From the NCBI GenBank assembly GCA_035546535.1, contig DASZWQ010000078.1, positions 1 through 45,437 of the forward strand: 45,437 nucleotides of DNA. The letters are read 5' to 3'. The notes beneath the pieces are model-generated. The model was given only the letters and a program-made list of their open reading frames with translations. It was not told the origin of the DNA and did no database searches. The stretch comes from Pirellulales bacterium. GTDB lineage: Bacteria > Planctomycetota > Planctomycetia > Pirellulales > JACPPG01. A program made the translations under genes and the position numbers. Within the stretch, counting starts at the first letter, position 1. Each line of letters opens with the position of its first letter. Positions 24,001-26,111 of this stretch are shown here, one piece after another.

Positions 24001-25057
24001 CATGCGTGGCATAGCCGTAGGCGAACGCCAGAATCTGCAACTGTTGGTCAGGCGTATAGGTCGGATCGCTCTGCGCGGCCCAGGCCATGTCGAGGATGCG
24101 CTGCATCCAGACACCGGTATCGACTGGATGGACGACGCTCTGCCCCATGACGAAGTCCGGAAAACCGTCCGGGCCGACCGCGCCGGCGTTGTAGTACGTC
24201 GGGTAGCGTGTAATCGCTTCGACCAGCTTGGGATCGACCGTGTAGTCGTGCCCATTGATGGTCAACTGACCGTCGACGATCAGATCGTCGCGGATGTCTT
24301 TGGCCGTTTCGACGTGGGTGTAGGGCTTGAAGGCCACGTCATCGAGCGGGCCTTGATCTGCGCTTGTGTCGACGGCGATATGCTCGAAGCCCAGCAAGTG
24401 TCCCGCTTCATGCGCGACCACGGTCGACAGATCGCTGGTGTAGGCTTGCGCGCTTGTATCTCCGGCGCCGATCTTCTGACTGAAGACGAGCGCCGCGTCG
24501 CGGTGATCCTGGTTGGCGGTATCGATCTTCTCGGCCACGCCGAGGAAATCGCCAAAGCTGGCGAATTCGGCGCCGGAGCCGCCTATATATATGGTCGAAA
24601 ACTCGTTGCCCGCGGCTGGCATTTGATCGGTGAACGTGACCCCGGTTCCGGCGAACTCGGCGTTGAGCGACGCGACCAGGCTCGTTTCGATCGTCGATTC
24701 CTGGCCGGCCAGCGCGGCAGGCGCGGCAAAGGCAGGGATATTGATGCCGGCGATGGTCACGGGGCCGTCGTAGCGGAAATCGTGCGCTCCCTGAAAATCG
24801 AGGTAGAAGGTCTGGGGCGCCGCCAAGGTCGCGGCCGTGGCATCGACCGGCACCAAATCGAGCTGTCCGAGCGCTTGCAAGAGTGCGGCCGAGCGATCGT
24901 CGACTCCCGGCGCTACGGATAAGAGCACACGCTCTTCGAGCTGCTCGAAATCCGCGGCCAGAAATCTCGCTCGGGCAGCACGCAAGTTCGCCTTGCGCTG
25001 TTGCGATTTCTTCATGTGACCTGTCAATGCGGAACGGCGGCGACGAGATGCGCTCAT
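1..25057 (-). CDS. Giant multidomain LEPR-XLL-type surface protein (3' end outside window)
   Basis: A single frame stays open for 8352 codons from the ATG at 25057 to the left window edge; no stop is seen and the C-terminus is missing. I checked that the frame agrees at both ends and at about 3540, 12400 and 16020. Domain order by residue: basic N-terminus with FEQLEERVLLS at 37-47 (variant of the planctomycete LEPR-XLL export-associated motif); metalloprotease about 70-235; zinc phospholipase C-like domain about 270-410; duplicated beta module 454-529 and 1222-1296; golvesin-like domain about 953-1066; Ala/Val/Thr/Asp-rich beta-strand repeats from about 1297; FG-GAP island about 2357-3183; more beta repeats; short ligand-like modules about 6860-7172; RTX repeats about 8156-8252; terminal domain to 8352. 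An alternative start is the ATG at 25015 (MKKSQQ). Family knowledge suggests export and a role as adhesin or matrix enzyme; the exact function is unknown. The plus-strand open frames here are shadows. Confidence 0.93.
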   Translation of the reverse strand, partial: MSASRRRRSALTGHMKKSQQRKANLRAARARFLAADFEQLEERVLLSVAPGVDDRSAALLQALGQLDLVPVDATAATLAAPQTFYLDFQGAHDFRYDGPVTIAGINIPAFAAPAALAGQESTIETSLVASLNAEFAGTGVTFTDQMPAAGNEFSTIYIGGSGAEFASFGDFLGVAEKIDTANQDHRDAALVFSQKIGAGDTSAQAYTSDLSTVVAHEAGHLLGFEHIAVDTSADQGPLDDVAFKPYTHVETAKDIRDDLIVDGQLTINGHDYTVDPKLVEAITRYPTYYNAGAVGPDGFPDFVMGQSVVHPVDTGVWMQRILDMAWAAQSDPTYTPDQQLQILAFAYGYATHAAGDHFAHNLVNEFAEGIYPSTTDVLNNTQDLANAVRHFIVEGYIGNATPGYDNDTLRSLLPDGDLSNSSTVASSFDVPTRFVYEALIKPFPGDPTAAADTGYTTLGVNSATNQFTRTSGSFLDDHFAVGQTIYAFGFGSNNGQFTVTAVSANTLTVAEPLSAGDATGSGDEALVTMGSRGLLLDEFLKLRDAVAEQANIAATAYITAYGTAPTTDFNGLLDHLIALGSTPSVQQTAELYASYLAYWRDSIDAGVQDWAELGLDASEAVFNYQTLRNVQNAQGEGVGNDADPERAAAEDQVGLMNTILAQFNDPNQDGNTSDSFFTNHLLPMLGVPQRVADLGNFLHDFITPLEDNIIEPLRLALNPLSSGDSSSGGGISAIPKQFVEQMFQQRYGLDVETIGQLINLPNGMDLETATIGSKTIDVFQPGDHAKLDSYLGIHSQVATDPIVSDNPNFVFFDRPQTVLGSDIEFDPSKFAAFADAVTLGKLILLQEKPVDGDVASAGQLSALVNNTLADLGTPLATPYDWSLLNMNGNDGGNVLTTTLQKPGVMVNATLADGTSEQVLSDAQPWLLQIDGDHNWRQDSLIVSDLAYRVAPQATGAATASASWTIPVAAGQAYQLQASWKSNVTERINGQPINPATNAHYQVFDGANPTPIAEFFVNQRDLSNQVSDGTFSYDVLGSVTSASGTLRVVLDNVADGDVLAGPVRVQQVNDPLDVRQVQLVRDPQTLAVQPSGYAEPIPGWLDLKYATGTGNDPLWESDILRPVFRALFVDWQDGGLNFPDLGDTPSPDPNEVAGGITPSAHIPALVTPTTPLVIPPSLVGIDLSADGDSTFTFHGTVIVSSAEGNGDSSQDSLTVVAESISSGPTSLGVDSSNNRFTRSSGSFVADGFQVGQQIHATGFLINNGVYTITDVTDGAITVNANLLPGDSTGNGDELLVVPGQIIIAGTVGGSGLANVTLQADDVEVTTTGRISTRQVAAAGNPFSDPSVANSGNIVITAPLIGIGAGAQLVADATGLFTPGDITLTAHDAQNLTWSLSIGSSRFLNLAASSSIDIGAGAVLSGRDVRLDAQATTQKSAIDTDANPTADAGLDAPIDQDDVFHVSGHAAAVIATADAIVNIEQGAVLRAARDVLLHADAASSAQITTRSKYFGITYGSSSPTADVTIDVGAVITAAQTVNATATAENTLAVTTLVPETGDVANISLSYGKTRTHSNVVVKSGATIDAQSATFDSENTNSVSNMVVAAGFPGSGSFIGIGAALAIGSYQSDASTDISGLLDIAGDLSIQSHSINLQDMTRSLGQVAQAPDAANTLVQELTDFLATLDLSTDIDDRTISPTGVGTDVSLAASVALVRSENKAAALIDDGSAITVGGNLDINATADEPFQISATGNAADATVVGLGGAVAWSRVANQATAYVGFNATVDVAHALSVTSAATITSPRRAGDPNSTFEPTFNLSLPGTATGTDKIAEQYSDANAVAGAVTTALDPLAAFLAPLLADPSLMGTSFVQSNASAPGGVVVLGGGVNYQKIYNQAASGIAAGAHVNQRPAVIAPAVDQDITIDSAATVHVTNMAGMDSSALNFTGGDLAVGGYFNGLFVDNYAKSSIDDRTLVNAARDISIHSATTNDIVQVTQPGTAAGGVGVQGAFGLVVLGHESLAYIEDRAQVHAGHDILLNAENGGAVVNVAGSIATGDDGGVGAAAAFTVETAPSTIDKITDEERSGHSETHAFIGDSAGPIGPIGTGGVQGLVSAGHDVRLDANSTQQVWTTSTAGAASGGSLGDLGGGLEQYHGLDFGFGFSGDVAYNSLTDSVQTFIRDTSKVTAGDEIHLETHAAPLVEASAGAVAFGNHFGIGGAFAHNGLNEIARAYTQDVTLSATNVVLLATTGGAVLAFSDGGAGTKADVAVAGSVNENELDTLAEAAFGARTSANVPGELHIDGLGNITVVSNAGASSSSTDGFAALGAALDIGSISNGAHAFVGDGANVVTPNDLHINANSNEQVLSVSAALADGGAGTQNRLYINNGTADPMSGVAGQDVGGRDTLTSSVALGDLNGDGKLDLVTGNFAQFNRRYLNDGSGNFDSGKDMGSVLSSLDDLDVPTVEKNSLIPDLTLAVALGDFDKDGDLDVIAGNLGQANRLYLNDGKGNFSPGIDIGVGSLGVSIDPAVTRNNVTVQDLVNDLQGQIDAQLAPAGFFPGTVEVGIDPATGNIILTSSSRVLDANAAQAAINAARRDGLIVTNAANDPLHLSVTFDGHEVDFAIAPDDANTLDNVTADDLRQELQQIVDQTLILSGAGAAGDIQVQLDATGRMIFTTTGHTLISSQAEELLAQARRAGVLATPGGVPLALTLNFSDADQTTSIAVVDIDHDGDLDLVVGNLDGRPRLYINEGPGDHAEAFQAQGGTRTFSVAHDISTDVNFTTSIAAQDLDGDGNVDIVTGNLGFDLAGLIDRELVKVGDFIDGTIVDAVDLVHSGLTSLVNLVEKGLLDRFGFDPLAPITVNDILSAGIASLRDLALDGVLTLQNFTDKQLDPTDLTASGLVTDTQLAAHGLINAVGKVSLDDLVNSGLTALDQLIGKNLVDVSDLSIPDIKLGDLLSSPLTDIGTLVDKGVVDVNDLLDIKLDLRKLIDSGLTTLSDLAKKELIGLANLDPVKVDLDRLTSQYAFGATTRIYYGRSDGTFDPGVDLSPDKFITRSIAIGDVDGDGHPDIVVGNVATGVRLYKNLSTTPGTRGFDTGTTVTEPGPLTQAVVLADMDGDNDLDLVVGNLLTPNRIYLNDGHGTFGSGTDISTDANATVGLAVGDVTGDNHPDVITANSKPAIGAAGAGSAFDVGGEDQAYVAPGATVITDRSLFVTAQDTPHVSVISRAGATSAFGSASLAAASPNIDSSAVAHVDGNVQAALATGLTGPAGVYVTATSNDNLLGHASGNATADEVALDASAVLFRMNTKIDAYVGPKAVVDVENPTATGPLNVEVSAQHNTTGLGVAGSFGGSQFVTAGAALVATLANKDVSARLQGANVHAQNDVLVNAASSDDVDSVSAGVGAGLALAVAGSVGLAQYDKQTTATIDGGTTLAGDNVVLTADSHSTFDPISGAAGLGLAAGIGASVNVFMKNDETKAAILNNARVDALALGAAAEVFSGDTVGGIPQTELLHGVILRATSQEDLNPIAVAGALALGFAGAASVNAVLLDNHTAAFISGGSVVNEGPGASTSQVVSLLAWNTSNVGGLSGALSDSDVVSAGGSANGGRLTKNTEAYIDGSSTVLANDDVEVLALSHERIDPVTATLGVSDVATVAGAADIFTVPATTSAYITGEAKVIAQGSVVVNADDQAEANYIVGQSTLSGAASAGASAGLVVLQKQTQAFVDSGAHVTALGQRADASTRSGGFDISYTPDSIPGLLGSLIVDVLGVIFNNPIRALSNALSFGGDLSPLNITPVSAPTEDPDLSGSRSARPTIVPVRGLAVAATSRDAVKTLAIGFGAPGNLVAQFSAGAIVSANHTLAHIGEGAVINESTSGAADQQTVLVTAGSDLYFAGLAGGAAMSSPSVVSGSAGGAFNLAMTNDTTEAGIGGATVNSKGDVLVTAKADHDIMVFAAGLVSAVGGSHVLADGSVDFISIKQATHAFIGDGAKVNADGNVLVSSDSDTDVDTMAGAAALGRSIAGAGLSFATVVIGKDTEAFIGKDTIVNAKGNSPGALQVFDGTIVPSLGQTTIHGVAVQALATEDVFNVAGAGTASSIIGLSGSVTAALVDSDTSAFVDTGAQLNTDQSGANAAQTVNVSAANQTTLWGLPVNFAFGFLSTGVGVDIGVVRNDTTARINQGAKVNALQDIDVFALSRITGDSLVANIGQPTKLGLNLIHSMYSLRGDLESPIILPLVGIPLVPASLLNTTSTDSIQSDLDLIIQKLTSSGGEGIRDTLDQYRGALPSAGEAAIALTDATPQDVVTSAVEGNIEGLGTNVVVDGATLNAGRDIAITARESSDFATDTSTAVDLMYAIAPPADSAIAVYSDRSFVNTHDIAVASLVGGASATAGRDVLVQGDVDGKSTLTATTGTNTVQNLVGAYVDDATVTAGRNSNVYAQETVDAVNRSLLPRYDGLQIKQGTNDVTNTVEAKVSDSSAITAGTDANVNAVDDTTAAVLVDAVTMDKKGPIKGLIPAGGIAAATNTVTNTVRAAVEQSQVTATAGDANVHAESDPTVVSVALGVVQASQWDVIGGSNASNTIAGTIDAHISAGAVVTAAGVVSVQASDGGTIVAVGGDAAVANGASAIGAAVSINSITTTVTASISGAATKVTAPTVLVDAYDNADIVSIAVGGSDAHHFTLGGSFSENDIAGSLDAHVSDGALVTMSSGITIQAHDDTQITAIAGAVAVTSGSGGAVGAGVSKNSITRNATAFVDNATLATVGGSPTSPTINVLASSDAAINSVAAGGAFANNFAAGGSLADNAIGGTLDAHISGGAQVLPVTRVTVKADDRTRITAVAGQVAFTTSGGASVGAALATNEITRTTTASITDAGTTVTADALQVLAASDAQIEGIAAGGTGAQSFAAGGSLATNTIAGTLDAHVDAGATAQGSKLLVVNATDHTLIFGGAGQAAFVVGAGVAVGTAITTNNTTRHVIAFVGGAGSSATASSVQISADTLATIEALAAVGTGAGTIAADYSLVVNEIRNTTDAGALDGALVSADNVFIRGSDDSTIESFSGAGAGAAGTLAAAAAQGKNVIANNVFAHIDNATVQGGTIDVLASSDDDNNDGLPDTDTKSGDFDNLFTDDITSIVIGGAGAGTLGLSGSISLNDISSNIDAHIGSAATVSATTSVHVRGLSDSGLRSVAANGEGAGAIAAGAASSTNNSHSQVIAGIDAANVAAPDVEVHTTTTGNIKSAAAVGAGAGTGAFDVATSHNTIANVSEARVTNSAHVTAGQTLTVSADDDSDILAITGAGAGAGAVAIAPGVSTNDIGNTVIATVDNGAVVHADSAAVTAADNDRINSVSAGLAGATFLTITGGVGNNNIANTVDAHLSGGATVTTTNDLTILATDASVNGSFTGQAGGALVGLGAAASYSEIGGHIMAYIDHATATSTAGSVNVNAVAAERVKSFTGGANGGLVGIAGNVSIVFMETRTEAYITNSTVAAFSNVLVTAEATDTWDVIVGALAGGLVGASGSVVVNNSQNVTRAFVDNANVSAHGKGNTSSVEHWDPDTGLETTEQVHGLAVVASFVGQPGSTGALSINAGGGLVGIGGLVTTTKWHNQTDAFIAASNINSSTDYGGRVIVRAHSDEHIQALSGGTAGGLVGVAGTIDRSNMESVTRAFISTSDESGSDPHPGIAIVYGAGVEVGTVTRETLDLIEVGIAGGVVGVAGAVSVTDVADHSQAFIRDSDVFSHGDLAVLADDTVHVNPTIGSLGGGAVGLGTSISDNTIENVVQAQVFGGHLNSQFAIRIAADSDETLDPLVMTGGVGAVGVAGTVAINNIQTTTEATVTDGSRPSLLNQDPAYKTGVNFPRNAVQTVTVSADDTAQIDGDTGTAAAGLFAGVGASVDVSAVRNRVAASIAGQSVVGALNDVSVLSNESRSVDSFVVSFAAGLGGLSAAVSVQSLGASTDSMAATEFDRSVNGATLRNQINAALVTPDVEAAINYHGFGTTPLIVHAAGLVNDLGDPNVNGAISAPSSNARGAFAFIDNAGPGAGAQIQAGRDITIRATDLFHLDQTVGNAALGAVSIGAAIGVGSVQNNTQAFLGSSDSLQAGRNITIQAQDHELTSGSTLTAIGGGAGFIAAQANVGTLNLSGTTAARLNANSTIIGAQNVHVEASQQSNVGSEGDGFAAGIAAAGAVVATARVDTNVDADVGTGAVVGGGAGTVGNLTVDTVSDNSTNANALVGDVGVLAGNDGTSRSTVDANHFAHIGGANITVTGIVAVNATASGNAHANVAELAVGLASGGFSDPDSLVEGTVQAKIADGATIHAPALTVSATSTDRAKSDADAIGVGLVSGSATGSDANTNVSVLAHIDDANITVPGIVLITSHDDEMATTASGVVNVALGAGGASIANSTTAGISQAYLGSGGNITAGTISIGAGSQSSTQVNADAFGGGILAGNGAVATAKTLGSTEAYIGSTNVQTTGDITVAASSSRLSNANTGSTAVGVAAGGASVSNATTGGTTLAHAEGTVHAGGNLNIEATDLDSLANALADAFKAGILTGSGSVTNATRNSAIRAYTTSGANLTVAGNLLVQSQSLGAVVNADAEGENISAFQAGSSTANATDSPTVEASIRSGSIIDDAGSITIDTENNPLVAQALADTSGGSLIGTTGATATALGGASVLSYVGAANVHAAQSLIVRSTSNNKSRATGDGTAIGLLLGVGDVHAKSLAGNQTQAYLDSGAQVNAGTLDIESGGNDTATSNVTGSGGGFISDNATEADSTVNPTITAFISNGATANVTNSITIAAKSSPEGDSDSKANAFGAVAVGESHANTNLLPDVEARVGGLAHVTAGGSVSITSDSGDFSPPPNDTFNPGDVNLTQDTITLAGHGLTDGSQVMYQSAPFTPIGGLQNGRVYTVLVPDQNTLQFGTRFDGASVDAARDTIKTTGTHNFVTGDRVIYHSGGQPNVQGLVDGQTYFVRVIDATTIKLATTLAGALAAPKSFAASAVNSGTNIITLPSHGFADKQAVTYHAPNTAETFSTTLVDVSVDGSGNLVRDTNGKPVDSPDQDDIFIPNHGFTTGQAVVYNSSDPSRVVGNLVPGTVYYVIKVTNDVIRLAATPADATAGTNIALSPDKSQAGKAVTHSLLPAGDRPVGPLVDGDTYYVVRIDANHIGLSATPGGALLDLDATGLTGTSTLGTEGVDLAPSSGKQSLVIDFTSASTGANKLLGPGGQSLSTSSGLSGDGQSSANATGSGGGVFFGGQAANATTTATPIVKAYVDAGNGQTAISAAAITITSHSIVNVGGHSSNESGGLVGSGESDATANVTNDNQAFVGDNASIVAQKDITIQATSNHITDAGARSEGGGFVDEAEANAYSDINHDTLARTGTNARLTAGGTISIQGLSSTQGFTDSVADSSGAGADASANDTSRDDTAPGGVRIGLSGDALTQVEIGGGSQLTAPNVQLTATVEGTGGSANAEGDASAAGADNDATARVNDWEHADVALRPNARVTGTSNVSILSQITNTNISAVSSVNTDAAVADSDSTAISYVRNESTVTADAGALVTTHHLDVQALFGSSAIDVDPKQDGAFYDSGDVTPKNTFNPVRNIDWESDVFLTAGPAPRLVIDAAGHVLEATNVAFTQTPTEFLVNSITFNDQGTAHFFTNDVASGAPAGRIVGDQSTFSFQQNFNVTILNASAKDVEVESIDPNNRLTTPEVTIDVPNDGGFSFDVGQSYTSALVDIESTGATGASVLVAGVINNPIGVTKLVSASGDVLQSNEKGLVITNSFQAQAPQGSLGDSGGFRFPVDLVESGGRPTHMTIAVGNDVYLSLAGRQRTLGATSFTINVDSITAGGEVSIIPQTAVRETTLPPNWYAVEVDEPRIPLLSEVINHFRPGPGDLPPTVETGVFAFDPQAIEATYNFGLVQGTNLDLISAASTPLIHLSGNTNVLTGGRLVAGSNGNVSFHEIMGDLPVGAVLSTRGDATLSAQGSMFDFNNTADPDVIAANITLTSSTGAIGSLDNPLDINTSFEASGVLTADAVKDIVINETSGALHVAHARTQNGVIQLTTIDTAATGQDLFLNAGGVISNLTGAISLRGGDDVRLLPESVVQTGLEGGGPITILGDFGNADRRIGTNIIAQGSIIGPSVTLQGDIDSDLISLAGAIVTGTTPQVIGLAGADHLIAGINGAALFGGPGNDEIEGGPGDDTIDGGDDNDNILAGDGNDTVNAGAGDDFMDGGNGIDFGDGGPGTDNCVNFETEINCEDPVILLLSASTAAPAGRAVTQLTEDQIAPLANEALRRWMNTVQLSSTQQALLQNLTFLVADLPGETMSESIRSTVIIDPTAAGWGWFVDSSPIADDEFQPQ
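302..590 (-). repeat. RTX (haemolysin-type calcium-binding) repeat block
   Basis: Residues about 8156-8252 contain a run of glycine-aspartate nonapeptides (GGPGNDEIEGGPGDD, TIDGGDDNDNILAGDGND, TVNAGAGDDFMDGGNG). Such GGxGxDxUx repeats form a calcium-binding parallel beta-roll in proteins exported by type I secretion. A short segment with two cysteines (DNCVNFETEINC) follows, a common end of these blocks. Confidence 0.92.
3545..4480 (-). repeat. Tandem GLVDGxxYYV-type modules of the giant protein
   Basis: Four to five consecutive modules of about 50-60 residues share a first strand such as LPSHGF, GTHNF or PNHGF, then Q-x-V-x-Y, then a core G-L-(V/Q)-(D/N)-G-x-(T/V)-Y-x-V, then (D)A-x-x-I-x-L-A. 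Examples are GLQNGRVYTVLV, GLVDGQTYFVRV, NLVPGTVYYVIKV and PLVDGDTYYVVRI. Similar modules recur in other long planctomycete and cyanobacterial surface proteins as far as I recall. They interrupt the plain beta-strand repeats. Confidence 0.75.
16012..16665 (-). repeat. Leucine-rich helical repeat inserted in the FG-GAP island
   Basis: About 218 residues (2798-3015) of amphipathic, predicted helical sequence built from short units such as SGLTSLVNLVEKGLLD, AGIASLRDLALDGVLT, SGLTALDQLIGKNLVD, SPLTDIGTLVDKGVVD and SGLTTLSDLAKKELIG. The consensus is about S-G-L-T-x-L-x-x-L-x-x-K-x-L-(V/L)-D, with linkers rich in D, L and V. It differs sharply from the Ala/Thr/Val beta repeats on both sides. I do not recognise the family. 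Confidence 0.75.
16940..17495 (-). repeat. Two tandem alpha/beta modules inside the FG-GAP island
   Basis: Two successive units share the order 'V-x-D-L-x-x-x-L-Q-x-x-x-D', 'G-x-(V/I)-x-V-x-(I/L)-D-x-T/A-G', 'I/M-x-(L/F)-T(S/T)T(S/G)', 'A-x-x-x-(I/L)-x-x-A-R-R-x-G-(V/L)' and 'L-x-L-(S/T)-(V/L)-x-F'. Examples are VTVQDLVNDLQGQIDAQL and VTADDLRQELQQIVDQTL. The design recalls the short modules of flagellin and other long secreted proteins. I know no function for them. They separate the second and third FG-GAP blades. Confidence 0.65.
21171..21395 (-). repeat. Internal beta module, copy B
   Basis: Residues 1222-1296 run from TSLGVDSSNNRFTRSSGSF to TGNGDELLVV and repeat copy A (23471-23698) at protein level without gaps over most of the length. 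This copy sits at the junction between the N-terminal enzymatic part and the long beta-strand repeat region, so it may act as a spacer or cap. That role is inference. Confidence 0.8.
21860..22200 (-). other. Golvesin-like / carbohydrate-binding-like domain of the giant protein
   Basis: Residues about 953-1066 read AGQAYQLQASWKSN, then NAHYQVFDG, then FFVNQRDLS, then LRVVLDNVADGDVLAGPVRV. The pattern 'Y-x-V-x-A-x-W ... Y-x-V-x-D-G ... V-N-Q-R ... G-x-V-x-L ... V-x-A-G/D-x-V-R-V' resembles the golvesin C-terminal-like beta-sandwich domain found in secreted bacterial proteins. The likely role is ligand or polymer binding. This is pattern recognition only. Confidence 0.45.
23471..23698 (-). repeat. 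Internal beta module, copy A
   Basis: Residues 454-529 run from TTLGVNSATNQFTRTSGSF to GSGDEALVTM. The order of conserved pieces (LGVxS, FTRxSGSF, DxFxVGQxI, GF, NNGxxT, VTA, TV, GDxTGxGDE) is repeated in copy B about 2.3 kb further downstream in the gene. This is a within-gene duplication of a module of about 75 residues. Its function is unknown. Confidence 0.8.
23800..24255 (-). other. Zinc-dependent phospholipase C-like domain of the giant protein
   Basis: Residues about 270-410 contain GAVGPDGFPDF followed about 55 residues later by THAAGDHFAHN (H352, D356, H357 and H360; bases 23978-24007). A GxxGPD segment followed by HxxxD(H)xxH in a helical context is the pattern of the bacterial zinc-dependent phospholipase C / S1-P1 nuclease-like fold (Zn_dep_PLPC). 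The domain directly follows the protease. The assignment rests on motif resemblance only; a structural homologue search would decide it. Confidence 0.55.
24350..24850 (-). other. Metzincin-like zinc metalloprotease domain of the giant protein
   Basis: Residues about 70-235 of the giant protein begin with a FYLDFQGAHD segment and end in HEAGHLLGFEH (residues 216-226, bases 24380-24412). This matches the extended zinc-binding consensus HExxHxxGxxH with all three histidines and the catalytic glutamate present. A similar arrangement, a short DFxGA segment followed by an HExGHLLGxEH site, occurs near the N-terminus of other planctomycete giant proteins from what I recall of the family. I infer an active secreted peptidase that could process the protein itself or outside substrates. 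I did not identify the Met-turn with confidence. Confidence 0.8.
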
Positions 25058-25184
25058 GGAACTGCCCAATCGAAGCGAGGACGCTTACGAGAATGCGGAA
25101 ATGAATTGAGGCTGGCGCCGCGCACGCGCGAGCCCTCCGATGGCTGCACGACGCGCCGCTCGACGATTACGCACGACGCCTCTG

Positions 25185-25198
25185 CTGTTCCGCAACAG
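25185..25198 (-). terminator. Weak hairpin between PEP-CTERM gene and giant gene
   Basis: CTGTT-CCGC-AACAG forms a perfect 5-bp stem a few bases after the PEP-CTERM stop codon. No run of U follows on the minus strand, so strong intrinsic termination is not supported. It could slow read-through into the giant gene or protect a 3' end. Confidence 0.25.
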
Positions 25199-25202
25199 AA
25201 CG

Positions 25203-25913
25203 TCAGTCAGCCATGGCAATAGCGCGGCTGCCCCGCCGCGCGCCGCGCCAACGGGCGACAGCAATTACCATTAGCCCAGCACCAATGAGAACAATCGAAC
25301 TCGGTTCAGGAGTTGCGTGTCCGATCGTGAAATCATCAAGAACGACCGCCGAATTGGCGACTTGAAAGCCGTAGATATCGGCGCTGCCGCGCTCGATGCC
25401 GCGAAAGCCGCCGACGTTGACTCCTCCGGGAGTCGAGATGGGTGCCGACGTGTTGAGGTCGTACGATTCGAGGATCGAGCCATCAAACGCCAGGGCCGCG
25501 ATCGTGACGTCCGGCCCTAGCCCCGCCGAGTAATTCACAAGCGCGCCGACTTCGCTGACGGGCGAAGTGAGGGTGAGCGTCATCGTTCCGCTCGGGGCGT
25601 TGAGCCCGACGTAACCCACGCGCCCGGTGTTCCAACTGCCGTTGGGCACGATGTTGTAGACCGAGTTGCCGATCACGGCGCCCCCTTGCACCGCGGAATT
25701 GGACGAAGCCCATTGGATGTCCAAGCCGACGAGTCCGCCGACTTGCACGGGGCCCGGACCGAACGAGAAGGGGGAAGAAAATTGACTGAAGTCGACGACC
25801 GTGGTCGAGGGACCGAATGTCCCGACGGAAGTGACCAGCGTGGCCTTGGCATAACTCGCCAAGACAAGGACCATCGACATGCCCCAAGCGCAGCGCAAAA
25901 CGGTTAATCTCAA
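25203..25913 (-). CDS. PEP-CTERM sorting domain protein
   Basis: A secreted protein of about 236 residues. I chose the TTG at 25913 because a GGAG lies 8 bases upstream and the product then starts with a compact signal peptide: positive MRLTVLR, a hydrophobic core, and cleavage expected after SYAKA. The longer frame from 26024 would bury this signal about 37 residues inside. The mature part is rich in Gly, Ser, Thr and Val and probably forms beta-sandwich folds. The C-terminus has TPEPSSIVLIGAGLMVIAVA followed by an arginine-rich tail, the three-part PEP-CTERM signal (PEP motif, transmembrane helix, basic end) recognised by exosortase in EPS-producing bacteria. It lies 145 bp upstream of the giant gene on the same strand. 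The specific function is unknown; no exosortase gene lies in the window. Confidence 0.88.
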   Translation of the reverse strand: MRLTVLRCAWGMSMVLVLASYAKATLVTSVGTFGPSTTVVDFSQFSSPFSFGPGPVQVGGLVGLDIQWASSNSAVQGGAVIGNSVYNIVPNGSWNTGRVGYVGLNAPSGTMTLTLTSPVSEVGALVNYSAGLGPDVTIAALAFDGSILESYDLNTSAPISTPGGVNVGGFRGIERGSADIYGFQVANSAVVLDDFTIGHATPEPSSIVLIGAGLMVIAVARWRGARRGSRAIAMAD

Positions 25914-26073
25914 GTGCCGATCTCCAGGTGCCAACGCCCACTTAACCTCAGGCTTCAGTAGCCTAATCGCGGCTTCGGTCGCCGGCCAGCAAAAATATGA
26001 GAAGGGCACGGGTTGCATAAACATCGAGTGATCGATCTTTGACCAGCGGATCAGTAGTTCATTGTCATGAGCG

Positions 26074-26087
26074 CCCCTGCTTAGGGG
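26074..26087. other. Small hairpin after the kinase gene
   Basis: CCCCT-GCTT-AGGGG is a perfect 5-bp stem with a 4-base loop, 25 bases past the kinase stop codon on the minus strand. There is no U-tract, so it is at best a weak terminator or an mRNA-end structure between the kinase and PEP-CTERM genes. Confidence 0.3.
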
Positions 26088-26111
26088 TACGGTTCTCGAC
26101 GTCCGTAGTAC

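Noticed and set aside
22676..24922. Plus-strand open frame of 748 codons
   Set aside because: Antisense to the enzymatic N-terminal part of the giant gene; the minus strand has clear zinc-site motifs in this stretch, while the plus strand has none.
1..25057. Tandem DNA repeats or a CRISPR-like array in the giant gene
   Set aside because: The repetition is at protein level with strongly diverged DNA; there are no regular identical direct repeats with unique spacers.
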